A DNA stretch of 64,000 nt from Hymenobacter pini. GTDB lineage: Bacteria > Bacteroidota > Bacteroidia > Cytophagales > Hymenobacteraceae. The notes below the pieces were generated by a model, which did no database searches, was not told the origin of the DNA, and worked only from the letters and a program-made list of their open reading frames with translations. A program made the translations under genes and the position numbers. Below are positions 7,837-16,462 of this stretch, piece by piece (the first letter of the stretch is position 1; the number at the start of each line of letters is the position of its first letter). Where the stretch lies: positions 124,001-188,000 of the forward strand of contig NZ_JAIZZH010000005.1 of the NCBI RefSeq assembly GCF_020421205.1, given 5' to 3'.

Positions 7837-9039
7837 ATGAACTCTACCCAGTATATCAGCCGTGTGCAGTTGCTGCTCCAGCACAAGCGGCCGCAAGAAG
7901 CCGAGCAGGAAGCCCGCCGTCTGCTCCGCGACGAGCCCGATAATAGCTACCTGCACTGCCTGCTGGCTCTGGCCTTGCTGGAGCTGGCGCGCCTACCCGA
8001 AGCCCAGGCTGAAGCCCAGCAAGCCATCCACCTCGACCCCGAAAACAGCTTTGCCTTCTACGTGTTGAGCGCCGCTTTGCAGCGCCAGCACGAGCTACCG
8101 GCGGCCTTACAGGCCATCGAAGAAGCCCTGGCCCTAGACCCCGAGGATGCCGATTATCAGCACGTGCTGGGCCAAATCCGGTTTCAGCAGGGCCAGGTGC
8201 ACGGCGCGCTGCGGGCCGCCGAGGCCGGCCTGCAGGCCGACCCCACTCACGTTGACTGCCTCGGTTTGCGGGCCCGCTGCCTCAGCCGCCTCGGCCGCCG
8301 CTCCGAAGCTGCCGCCGACTTCGACGAAGCTCTCCGGCAAAGCCCCTCCGACGCGGGCACGCACGCCGACCTGGGCTGGGTGGCCCTGGAGCGGGGCCGC
8401 GCAAAGGAGGCAGCCAGTCATTTCCGGGAGGCCCTGCGCCTCAACCCATCGTCCAACTATGCCCGTGAAGGGCTGGTATCGGCCCTAAAGGCCCGTTTCT
8501 GGCTATACAACTGGTTTTACCGCTTCATGGTCTGGACCCAGACGCTGAGCCCCAACATGCGGCAAGGCCTGTTCATTGGCCTGTTCGTATTGTCGCGCTT
8601 CGTGCCCGGGCTGTTGCCGCTGTATCTGGTGCTGGTATACATGAGCTGGTTTGCCGAGCCCGTATTCAACTCGCTGCTCCGCCTCAACCGCTACGGCCGC
8701 TTCGCCCTCAGCGAGGCCGATACGCAACATTCCAACAAGTTCCTGCTCCTCTCACTTAGTGGCTTGGCCTTGCTAGTAGCCGGACACTATTGGCCCGGCT
8801 TTGCGCTTACCACGGCCGGCGTTGTGCTACTAGGGCTGCTTTTCCCGCTGGTGGGCACATATAACCAGTGGCAGCCGAAGCGACGGCAACAGTCGAGGTG
8901 GTTTGGCTGGGCGCTGGCGGCCGTAGGTACGCTGGCCGTGGTGCTGGAGGCTATTGCCAGTCCCGGCAGCGGCACTGTTTTTACAGTTTTTCTGGGTGGT
9001 ACGTTGGTATACATCTGGACGCTGGCCCTGCGAGGATAG
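7837..9039 (+). CDS. TPR protein with multi-pass membrane tail, paralogue 3
   Basis: A 400-residue protein and the last gene of the operon. It begins MNSTQYISRVQLLLQHKRP, clearly matching the beginning of paralogue 2. The TPR units (about residues 5-215) are the most regular of the three, for example LPEAQAEAQQAIHLDP and AKEAASHFREALRLNP, with SFAFYVLSAAL at the shared motif position. After an aromatic link (FWLYNWFYRFMVW) come several hydrophobic segments (about 240-272, 300-345, 355-375, 380-397). There is no signal peptide and no enzymatic motif. The gene is followed by a palindromic repeat rather than a classical terminator. Confidence 0.75.
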   Translation: MNSTQYISRVQLLLQHKRPQEAEQEARRLLRDEPDNSYLHCLLALALLELARLPEAQAEAQQAIHLDPENSFAFYVLSAALQRQHELPAALQAIEEALALDPEDADYQHVLGQIRFQQGQVHGALRAAEAGLQADPTHVDCLGLRARCLSRLGRRSEAAADFDEALRQSPSDAGTHADLGWVALERGRAKEAASHFREALRLNPSSNYAREGLVSALKARFWLYNWFYRFMVWTQTLSPNMRQGLFIGLFVLSRFVPGLLPLYLVLVYMSWFAEPVFNSLLRLNRYGRFALSEADTQHSNKFLLLSLSGLALLVAGHYWPGFALTTAGVVLLGLLFPLVGTYNQWQPKRRQQSRWFGWALAAVGTLAVVLEAIASPGSGTVFTVFLGGTLVYIWTLALRG

Positions 9040-9153
9040 AAGGTTTACCTCTAGCACGCCTCACAGAAGCAAAGGCGAAGCCTACCGCTTGTTTTGTTTT
9101 TAGAAACAAAGAGGCCCAGCCTGTTGCGTATCTCACCCTAGAAATCAAAAATG

Positions 9154-9236
9154 AACTGTCATTCTGAGCGAAGCGGGAAACCTGAGTTAGCTCTTAGTGA
9201 ATAACCCAGATTCCTCACTTCGCTAAGGATGATAGT
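9154..9236. repeat. Palindromic intergenic repeat (GTCATYCTGAGCG type)
   Basis: An imperfect inverted repeat. The left arm AACTGTCATTCTGAGCGAAG is partly complementary to the right arm that ends in AAGGATGATAGTT. It is related to the better-conserved copy at 23803-23885 and lies between convergent genes, where it could also terminate transcription. Confidence 0.65.
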
Positions 9237-9269
9237 TCTTTCAGCCATCATTACTAAAAGGCCGGATGC

Positions 9270-10475
9270 TCACTCCGCAGCCCGGCCCAGCACGTTGTCT
9301 AGGTACTTCTGGGCCGAACCGGTATTGAGCAACAGAATCTGCTCCTCGGGCCGGATTTGGCCGGTACGCAGCAGGTGCCTGGCTGCACTCCAGAGCGCCC
9401 CACCTTCTGGCGCGACGAACAGCCCTTCCTGGTGGCTCAATTCCCGCATCCCGGCCAGCATCTGCTCGTCGGTGATGGCCAGGGCCAGACCATCGGATTC
9501 GGCCAGCACCTCCAGCATCAGCGGTTCGCCCAGCGGGCGGGGCACGGCCAGGCCGTTGGCAATGGAGGGCTGGCCCACGTAGGCGTGGCAGCTGGGCTGG
9601 CGGCCAGCGCGGGTTTCCACCAATGGGCAGCAGCTGGCGGCCTGCACGGCTATCATGCGGGGCAGCTTGGCATGGCGCGACAACCAGCCCAGCTCCTGCA
9701 TTTCGCGCAGGGCCTTCCAGATACCAATAAGACCGGTGCCGCCCCCGGCCGGGTAGAGCAGCACGTCGGGCAACGACCAGTTGAGCTGTTCGGCCAATTC
9801 GTAGCCCATAGTTTTCTTGCCTTCGAGGCGGTAGGGCTCCTTAAGGGTAGATACATCAAGTAGCTCGCCGGCGGCATTCAGTTCCTGCACCCGGGCGGCG
9901 CAGTCGTTGATGAGACCATCCACGAGGTGTACCTCGGCGCCGTACCAGTAGCATTCTTCCTTGAAGGCCGTGGGCGTGTGGCGGGGCATCACCACCACGC
10001 AGCGCAGGCTGGCCCGGGCGCAGTAGGCGGCCAGCGCCACGCCCGCGTTGCCGGCCGTGGGAATAATGCAGCCCGTTGCGCCCAGCTCTTTGGCTTTCGA
10101 TACCGCCATGCTCAGGCCCCGGGCTTTGAATGATCCGGTGGGGTTTTGGCCTTCGTCTTTGAGCAGCAGGCTACGTAGGCCGTGACGGGCGGCCAAGCGG
10201 GGCAGCGGCAGCAGCGGCGTCCAGCCCTCCCCCAGCGTCACGAGGTTGTTGTTATCCAGTAGCGGCAACAGTGCCCGATAGCGCCACATGGAGTTATCGG
10301 CGGGGTTAATAACCTCGGCGCAGCTTAGCGGCTCGCTTAGGTCGTAGCGGGCTAGTAGTGGCTGGCTGCAGCAGTCCGAAACACGTTGCAGGGTGAAGGC
10401 ATCGTGGGGGGCATGGCAAGCGGCGCAGTGCAGCGCGTGCAGGCGGGATTGGGTAGTAATTTCGAGGGTGGTCAT
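9270..10475 (-). CDS. Threonine synthase-like PLP enzyme
   Basis: A 401-residue fold-type II PLP enzyme. The start is ATG 10475; an in-frame upstream extension has no homology. The N-terminus has paired cysteines (C17, C20, C35, C36) that look like a small zinc-ribbon seen in one branch of threonine synthases. LGEGWTPLLPLPRL is the typical threonine-synthase entry motif, NPTGSFKARG contains the PLP lysine K117, and YPAGGGTGLIG is the phosphate-binding loop. The likely reaction is O-phosphohomoserine to threonine, but cysteate synthase and other relatives share these motifs, and no hom/thrB genes are adjacent. A LysR gene lies upstream on the same strand, about 196 bases away, and may regulate it. 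Confidence 0.75.
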   Translation of the reverse strand: MTTLEITTQSRLHALHCAACHAPHDAFTLQRVSDCCSQPLLARYDLSEPLSCAEVINPADNSMWRYRALLPLLDNNNLVTLGEGWTPLLPLPRLAARHGLRSLLLKDEGQNPTGSFKARGLSMAVSKAKELGATGCIIPTAGNAGVALAAYCARASLRCVVVMPRHTPTAFKEECYWYGAEVHLVDGLINDCAARVQELNAAGELLDVSTLKEPYRLEGKKTMGYELAEQLNWSLPDVLLYPAGGGTGLIGIWKALREMQELGWLSRHAKLPRMIAVQAASCCPLVETRAGRQPSCHAYVGQPSIANGLAVPRPLGEPLMLEVLAESDGLALAITDEQMLAGMRELSHQEGLFVAPEGGALWSAARHLLRTGQIRPEEQILLLNTGSAQKYLDNVLGRAAE

Positions 10476-10628
10476 AGCGCAGAGTACAACGCAAAACTCT
10501 CCACTGCTTATGCCACAGGCAAACGCCTTCTTGGAATAGCCTATGCCTGTTTGGAATAATGAACTGTGTAGAGGCCCATATAGTTGGAGTCCCTCCACCG
10601 TTCAGTACAGACAACATCAGCGCACACG

Positions 10629-10658
10629 ATTCCTCGCAGGCTCGGAATGACGTCCTGA
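10629..10658. repeat. Possible half copy of the palindromic repeat
   Basis: The sequence ATTCCTCGCAGGCTCGGAAT followed by GACGTCCTGAG resembles one arm of the palindromic repeat families elsewhere in the window (GTCATTCCGAGC reading on the minus strand). No matching second arm was found, so it may be a decayed copy. Confidence 0.35.
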
Positions 10659-10671
10659 GTTTACTCCTGCT

Positions 10672-11583
10672 TTACTGCCGTTGCGCGTTGCCGTAGTAGC
10701 GCCGGGCGAACTGCACGAAGGTTTTATAGGGCTGGTTGTTTTCGGTACCCTTGCGCTGCACGAAATCGAAGTGGCGCACTAGGTTCAGGTCGCGCACGGG
10801 CACTTCCACCAGCTCACCGGCGGCCAGCTCCTTCATCACCGATTGCCGGGGCAGGAACGCCAGGCAGGTATCTACCCGCACAAAGTTTTTAAGGGCCTCG
10901 GTGCCGCCCAGGCGCACTTTCACCGGCAAATCGGTAAGGCGGATGCCGTGGGTTTGCAGGGCTTCTTCCAGCACGGCCAGCGTGCCCGAGCCGGTTTCGC
11001 GCAGGGCTACGGGTGTACGGCGCAAATCCTGGGCCTCCAGCTCGCGGCGGTGCAGCGGGTTGCGGGCCGAGCACACGGCCACCACCTCATCGGTAAGCAG
11101 TGGCGTGTAGGTTACATTGCTGACTTTGTGGATACCCTCGATAATGCCCAGGTCGATTTCGTGCTCTAGCAAAGCCTTGAGGATGTTTTCGGAGTTGCGG
11201 TTTTTGAGCGTGAGCTGGGTGTGGGGGTAGCGGCCCAGGTAGGCCGAGAGCACCGGCGGAATAACGTAGAGCGAAATGGTGGTGCTGGCCCCGATTACCA
11301 TCTGCTGGCGCGGCTGAAACCCGGGGCTCAGCTCGGTGAATTCCTGCTCCAGTTCGTGCTGCAGCTGCCGGGCCAGCAGCAGCTTGCGGTACAGCAGCTC
11401 GCCGGCCGCCGTGAGTTGCACCGCGTTGCCGAGTCGCTCGAACAGGCCCGTTTTGTAGTGCTCCTCCAGCGCCCGTACCCGCTTGCTCACCGCCGACTGG
11501 CTCAGAAACAGCGTCTGCCCCGCTTTGGTGAAGCTCAGCTGCCGGGCAACTTCCAGAAAAACTTCATGGGCGTGGGAAAGCAT
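10672..11583 (-). CDS. LysR-family transcriptional regulator
   Basis: A 303-residue DNA-binding regulator. The N-terminal winged helix-turn-helix is canonical: FLEVARQLSFTKAGQTLFLS, QSAVSKRVRALEEH and GLFERLGNAVQLTAAGE (about residues 8-65). The effector-binding domain (about 90-295) has the two-lobe LysR substrate pattern, with QMVIGASTTISLYVIPPVL as its first strand and helix, as in the CysB/CbbR-like group. The start is ATG 11583. It is upstream of the threonine synthase-like gene on the same strand and could control it; the effector is unknown. Confidence 0.9.
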   Translation of the reverse strand: MLSHAHEVFLEVARQLSFTKAGQTLFLSQSAVSKRVRALEEHYKTGLFERLGNAVQLTAAGELLYRKLLLARQLQHELEQEFTELSPGFQPRQQMVIGASTTISLYVIPPVLSAYLGRYPHTQLTLKNRNSENILKALLEHEIDLGIIEGIHKVSNVTYTPLLTDEVVAVCSARNPLHRRELEAQDLRRTPVALRETGSGTLAVLEEALQTHGIRLTDLPVKVRLGGTEALKNFVRVDTCLAFLPRQSVMKELAAGELVEVPVRDLNLVRHFDFVQRKGTENNQPYKTFVQFARRYYGNAQRQ

Positions 11584-11628
11584 AGCTGTGAAGGTACGGG
11601 CCTAGCTGATTCTTGGGCGGGTTCGGAG

Positions 11629-11810
11629 TAGCTGGCGCGAGTGTAGCGCAACGTAACTCGTGCCAAGGCTTGCCGCGAGTTTTCAACTCACTCGCCAGCT
11701 CGGCTAATCCAAGTGGCGCAATACAGGCTTTTCGCGTCGCGGCAGTGGGTACACAGCCTCCTCTGCATGAGCACGAGTTGGTTACGAGGTGTGCTGCGCT
11801 ACACTCACGT
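11629..11810. repeat. Nested inverted-repeat element in a 431-base gap
   Basis: The gap between the LysR gene and the DUF2339 gene (11584-12014) holds no gene. Its left part is a nested inverted repeat. An inner hairpin pairs AGCTGGCGCGAGTG (11629-11642) with CACTCGCCAGCT (11689-11700). An outer pair joins GAGTGTAGCGCA...ACTCGTGC (about 11639-11662) with GCACGAGTT...TGCGCTACACTC (about 11771-11806). The remaining bases up to 12014 should contain the promoter of the DUF2339 gene, but no consensus was recognised. Confidence 0.6.
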
Positions 11811-12014
11811 TAGTGACTCAATTGAACCGCTCAAATTGCAACGTGTAAAATTTTGTCATTTTAATTAGGATTATCCGCCGTAGTTCCGGTACTTTTCAGT
11901 CCATTAGCTATAGCGGATTGCAGATGGCTGCCGGATTTTTCAGCGCCCCCACCGCCCTGTTATCGGCCGTCTGACCACGGCCACTTTGTGTTTTATCTCT
12001 TACGGACTTCCCCT

Positions 12015-15000
12015 ATGAGCACCTCCCTGCTGATGCTGACGGTCATTGTACTGGCCGTACTGTATCAGAACATCAGCAAACGGCTGCGCGACCTGACCGA
12101 CCGGCTGCAGCAGCGCGAAGACGCCCACGTCGAACTGCAGATTACGGTGGAGCAGCTACGTCAGCAGCTGCTTCGGCTACCCCGCGCTACTGACGCGGCC
12201 CCAACGGCTGCCGCCCCAATTGAGGCCACCCCCGCGCCAGATGCGCAACGGGAACCAGTACCGCCAGTAGCCGCCGTTGGTACCGCCCCACTTGCGGCGG
12301 CGCTGAGTGTGACAACTTCAAGCGAGACAACACAAACTGTCCCACCCAAAATTGTTACACCTCCGCCGGCTGCAGCACCAGGCCCGGTGGTACCGCCCGT
12401 TGCGCCCGCATTACCAGCTCCGGCTCCGGTGGCAGCGGCTGTTACGCCCGCTCCGGTTGCCGCTACCCCATCACCCATTGCCGATGCGCCAGTGGTTGCC
12501 CCGGTTACCCCGCAGGTTGCCGGCCCGGCGCCGGCTTCTCAACCGGACCGGGTACCGACCTTGCGCCCCGTACCCACCCGCCCGCAACCCACCCAGCCCG
12601 CCGCCCCTACCTGGTGGGACCGGACCGAGCAGCTGCTGCTGGATAACTGGACGGGTGTGCTTGGGGCGGTGGTCCTCGTGACCGGCATTGGCTTTCTGGG
12701 CATTTACACGGCCCTGCGGGTGAGTGCCCCGGCCCGCTTCGGTATGATTACCGGCTTCGCGGCGGTGCTGCTGGGGCTGCACTACTACCTGCGGCCCCGG
12801 CCGTTTGCAGCGAAGCTGCACGTGTGGCTGCAGAGCAGCGCGGCGGCGGTGTTTCTAATTGCCTGCGTGGGGGCCGTGAGCGTACCAGGGTTGCGGTGGG
12901 CCGGGCCGCCGCTCAGCTACCTGCTGCTGCTGGCCGGCGTAACCGTGAACCTGTGGCTGGCCTGGGATGCCCGCCGGGAAACCGTAGCCACTTTACACGG
13001 CGTGCTGAGCCTGGTGGCTCTGGCCGTATTGCCGCATAACCTGCTCACGCTAGCGGCGGCGGCCGGCGTTACGGTCTTCAGCATTGGTATTACGTACCGG
13101 CAACGCTGGAAATACCAGTTGCTGCTGAGCATTCTGAGCTTTTTTGCCTTTCACCAGTATTGGTACCAGGGCTTTACCGAGGTAACAACGGGCGCGCTGC
13201 CCGTGGCAGTGCGGCTGCCCGCCATGGCGCTGGTGCTGCTGGTAGGAGTGGCGGGCGCCGTGGTGCAGTACCGCCGGGTGTACGCCACCGTCCGCTTCGA
13301 TGCGCTGCTGTTTGCGGCCCACGTGCTTAACTGGACCTGCCTGGGCATCAACCTGTACCGCTACAGCACCGGCTCGCCCTGGAAAACCGTGCCGCTGGGT
13401 CTGGGGGCGCTGTTCACGTTCTGGGTGGCGCGGCGGGCCCGGCAGCTGGGCATCGGGTGGCTGTTTCGTACGGATAGCATCATTTCCCTGATGTTGGCCC
13501 TGTTTACCGCTTTTTCTTTGCAGGGCTGGCACGTCTCGGGCACGCTCATTCTGCTGTTTATGCTGTTGGAAACCATGCTGGTGGCCTTCGTGATGGCACG
13601 GGAGCAGGAGAAAGTGGTGTTTCAGGTGGCTTCGGTGGGGGCGCTGCTGGCCGGAATAGGGCTAGTATTGCTTAACCTGACGCAGCTCAGCACCTACACT
13701 GCGGCCGAGCTGCCCCGCAATGCGTTTCTGCTGCTGCTGGCCGGCTTGCTGGGCGCGGCCTATTACCTGATGCTCCAGCAAGCCCCTTGGCTGACGGAAG
13801 AAACAGAAAGCCGAAGCCGCGACATGCAGCAGACGTTCGGCGGGGTCGTAGGGGCACTTTATCTGGGTGCGGGTGCGCTGCTGGCCAAAGCCATTTTTGG
13901 CTTTGCGCAGCCGCCCTTGTTTGCCCTGCTGAGCGGTACGCTGGCGGCGACCGGGGCCGTGTTTGGGGTGGCGTGGTGGCTGCGGACCACGGGCGGCTGG
14001 TTTCGCACACTGCATCTGCTGTGCGGGCAGGCCTTGCTACTGGTGGTCATCCTCGGCCTGCACGAAGCGGGCTTGAGCTGGCCCACTACCTTGCTGCTAC
14101 TATACCTGGAAACCCTGCTGCTGGCCGGAGCCTGTGGGTGGGCCCGCGAAGCCAACGCCTACCGTACCCTGCTGGGCGCGGCACTACTCAGTGGCCTCGT
14201 TTTCCTGCTGGCATGTACCGGCGCGGTTCGCGAGCTGGAAGCTGGGGAATTACACCGGCGCTTGCTACTGCTGTTTGCGGCCGGCCTCAGCAGCTCCGTA
14301 CTGCTAATGCTGCCCGTGCTGCGCCCAACCTGGCAACGGCTGCTGACTCCCGCTCACAGTACTTCCCTACAACAGACCTTGTGCGGCCTTACGCTGCTGC
14401 TCTACCTGGGCGCGACGGGCCTGTTTGTGCAGGCCGTATTTGGACAAGCTCAACCACCGCTGGGGGCTCTGTTGGGCGGCGGCAGTGCGGCGGCCGGCTT
14501 GCTGTTCGGGCTGGCGTACTGGTGGCGCGGGCAGCGGGGCTGGTTCCGGCCGGCGCACCTGCTGCTGGGGCAGCTGGTGCTGGCCGTTAGTATGCTGGGG
14601 CTGCACGAGCTGGGGCTCAGCTGGCCCGCCACCGTTACACTGCTATATGCGGAGCTCCTACTATTTACGCTGGCCCTGGCCGGGCAACGGGAAACCGGCC
14701 TGTACCGGGGGCTGCTGCTGTTTACCATGGTCCTAGCCGCCGTGCTGCCCTTCCTGATCTGCCGCCTGGATTCGCTTATTGATCTGCAACGGGCGGCTTT
14801 GCTGGTGGGGGCGGCCCTGGCCACGGTAGCGGCCCAGCGCTGGCTGCACTGGCAACAGGCCCCGGTGCTCGATGCCGTGCCGCTTTCCGATGACCCGCAA
14901 CACCGGGTGCGGCTGCTGGGGCTGCTGCCAGCCATGCAGCTGTTGACGGCAGGCGGCTTGGTGTACGAGCATACCTGGGCCGGCTGGGTAGCGGCGGGCC

Positions 15001-16379
15001 TGTTGACCGGTTTGCTGCTGGTGCGCCGCCGGTTTGCCGTTCCCGGCCTGTGGCTGGGCATAGTGCTGACTACTATTGGCTACCAACTGCTGCAATGGAA
15101 CCATGCCCTGCCAACCACGGCAGTTTTTCAGCCGCTGCATGTGCTGAGCTACTTGGCGCCATTGCTGCTGGTGGCCGCTACGGGGCTGTTTACCTCGTGG
15201 TGGCCGGCGGCCGAACAGCAGGTGCGCGCACCGTGGCTGTATCTGCTGGGCGTGCAGGCTACGCTGCTCAGCTGGGCGGTCTTTGCCCCGCGAGCCGAGG
15301 CGTTACCGGTGCTGCTCTGGCTGTTGCTGGCGGCCCTGGCCGCTACCGCCGCCCATTGGGCCCGCCGCCACTACGCTACTCCCGAAGCCCTGCGCCGCGC
15401 CGGCTCCCCCGACCGATTCCTGCTCCACCTCACCTACGCACTACTTGCGCTGGGCCTGTTGGGCCACTTATACGTGCTGCTGGATAACCCGACTAACCTG
15501 TTGCCGGGACTGCCGGACCGCCGCCTCACGGCCGGCGCGGTGCTGCTGCTACTCGGAGGGCTGGCTTGGCAGCGGCCGCCCGCATCGGAACCGCTTTACC
15601 GTTCCTGGCGCTACCTGCAGCCGCTACTGCCCGAGGCACTGCTGCTGTTCGCCAGCTTCACCATCGGCTATGAAATCCGGACCGAATGGCTGCCTCTGCT
15701 CTGGGTGGCCGGGGCGTTCGGGCTGACGCTGGGCGGAGCCCGCCTGCCCTGGCGCCTGCGCCGGGTGCAGGAGTACGGGCTACTGTTTTTTGGGGCGGCG
15801 GTGCTGGGCAGCGGCTACGTTTCGCTGCGCTACCTGGCTCCCGGCCAGCTGCTCACGGTGCCGTGGCTGGTGTCGTTTGGGGCGGTGGCGCTGCTGTTTG
15901 CCTATGTGGCCGTGCGGTTGCAGCCCGACGCCGGACGCCCGGCCTACTGGCCCCCGGTACTGGTCCCCTTGGCCGGGCTGGGCCGCCTCTCGCCGGCCGT
16001 CCTTATTCCGCTGCTGCTCTACCCCGCCTTCGGGGCCCTTACGCTGCTGCTGGTGCAGTCCTTCGACCGCTCGGTACTCACGGTGCTGCTGATGATGGAA
16101 GTAGTGGCCGCCTTCGTGTGCAGCTTGTTGCTGCGCCGGCAGGATTTGCGATACGTGGCCCTGGCCGGTATGGCACTGAGCCTGGCCCGGCTCCTGTTCT
16201 TCGATATGCGCCAGAGCGGCACCATCACCCGGGCGGTAGTCTTCATTTTGATGGGGCTGCTGCTGCTGGGCATGAATGCGCTGTACGCCCGCTTCAAGGA
16301 CCGGCTGGCACCGCAACCCATTGCTAACGAGCCTGAGGAACCCGAGCTTCCCTCCGACCCGCTTCCGTCGCTGGAGTAA
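12015..16379 (+). CDS. Giant DUF2339 multi-pass membrane protein
   Basis: A 1454-residue membrane protein. The start is ATG 12015; an in-frame GTG nine codons upstream is less likely because the N-terminal helix begins at STSLLMLTVIVLAVLYQ. After that helix come a coiled coil (about residues 20-55), a long Ala/Pro/Val linker (about 60-195) and then the DUF2339 pattern, beginning WWDRTEQLLLDNWTGVLGAV and followed by more than thirty hydrophobic segments. The middle contains two tandem copies of about 181 residues (605-785 and 786-966), each starting QQT and containing GFAQPPL or GQAQPPL, WFR and LHEAGLSWP or LHELGLSWP. The C-terminal tail is acidic. DUF2339 proteins are found in many bacteria and have no established function. 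Overlapping long open frames on both strands result from its GC-rich Leu/Ala composition. Confidence 0.85.
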   Translation: MSTSLLMLTVIVLAVLYQNISKRLRDLTDRLQQREDAHVELQITVEQLRQQLLRLPRATDAAPTAAAPIEATPAPDAQREPVPPVAAVGTAPLAAALSVTTSSETTQTVPPKIVTPPPAAAPGPVVPPVAPALPAPAPVAAAVTPAPVAATPSPIADAPVVAPVTPQVAGPAPASQPDRVPTLRPVPTRPQPTQPAAPTWWDRTEQLLLDNWTGVLGAVVLVTGIGFLGIYTALRVSAPARFGMITGFAAVLLGLHYYLRPRPFAAKLHVWLQSSAAAVFLIACVGAVSVPGLRWAGPPLSYLLLLAGVTVNLWLAWDARRETVATLHGVLSLVALAVLPHNLLTLAAAAGVTVFSIGITYRQRWKYQLLLSILSFFAFHQYWYQGFTEVTTGALPVAVRLPAMALVLLVGVAGAVVQYRRVYATVRFDALLFAAHVLNWTCLGINLYRYSTGSPWKTVPLGLGALFTFWVARRARQLGIGWLFRTDSIISLMLALFTAFSLQGWHVSGTLILLFMLLETMLVAFVMAREQEKVVFQVASVGALLAGIGLVLLNLTQLSTYTAAELPRNAFLLLLAGLLGAAYYLMLQQAPWLTEETESRSRDMQQTFGGVVGALYLGAGALLAKAIFGFAQPPLFALLSGTLAATGAVFGVAWWLRTTGGWFRTLHLLCGQALLLVVILGLHEAGLSWPTTLLLLYLETLLLAGACGWAREANAYRTLLGAALLSGLVFLLACTGAVRELEAGELHRRLLLLFAAGLSSSVLLMLPVLRPTWQRLLTPAHSTSLQQTLCGLTLLLYLGATGLFVQAVFGQAQPPLGALLGGGSAAAGLLFGLAYWWRGQRGWFRPAHLLLGQLVLAVSMLGLHELGLSWPATVTLLYAELLLFTLALAGQRETGLYRGLLLFTMVLAAVLPFLICRLDSLIDLQRAALLVGAALATVAAQRWLHWQQAPVLDAVPLSDDPQHRVRLLGLLPAMQLLTAGGLVYEHTWAGWVAAGLLTGLLLVRRRFAVPGLWLGIVLTTIGYQLLQWNHALPTTAVFQPLHVLSYLAPLLLVAATGLFTSWWPAAEQQVRAPWLYLLGVQATLLSWAVFAPRAEALPVLLWLLLAALAATAAHWARRHYATPEALRRAGSPDRFLLHLTYALLALGLLGHLYVLLDNPTNLLPGLPDRRLTAGAVLLLLGGLAWQRPPASEPLYRSWRYLQPLLPEALLLFASFTIGYEIRTEWLPLLWVAGAFGLTLGGARLPWRLRRVQEYGLLFFGAAVLGSGYVSLRYLAPGQLLTVPWLVSFGAVALLFAYVAVRLQPDAGRPAYWPPVLVPLAGLGRLSPAVLIPLLLYPAFGALTLLLVQSFDRSVLTVLLMMEVVAAFVCSLLLRRQDLRYVALAGMALSLARLLFFDMRQSGTITRAVVFILMGLLLLGMNALYARFKDRLAPQPIANEPEEPELPSDPLPSLE
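13827..14912 (+). repeat. Two tandem 543-bp coding repeats inside the DUF2339 gene
   Basis: Unit 1 runs from 13827 to 14369 and unit 2 from 14370 to about 14912. Both encode the same order of motifs: a QQT start, YLGA, a short AQPPL loop, a W-W-R segment, GWFR, and LHE-x-GLSWP. The period is 181 codons, so the reading frame is preserved. The units have diverged in sequence, so the duplication is not recent. Confidence 0.7.
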
Positions 16380-16395
16380 GGCTGCCAACCACCAA

Positions 16396-16422
16396 GGCCC
16401 GGCGGGTACAGCTCGCCGGGCC
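16396..16422. terminator. GC-rich hairpin terminator
   Basis: GGCCCGGCG pairs perfectly with CGCCGGGCC over a 9-base loop, between the ends of the convergent DUF2339 and M28 peptidase genes. A short T-run follows some 15 bases later on the plus strand. Confidence 0.65.
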
Positions 16423-16462
16423 CCGGTTGTCGGGCTATTTTTCAGGAAACTGATTCAGCCGC

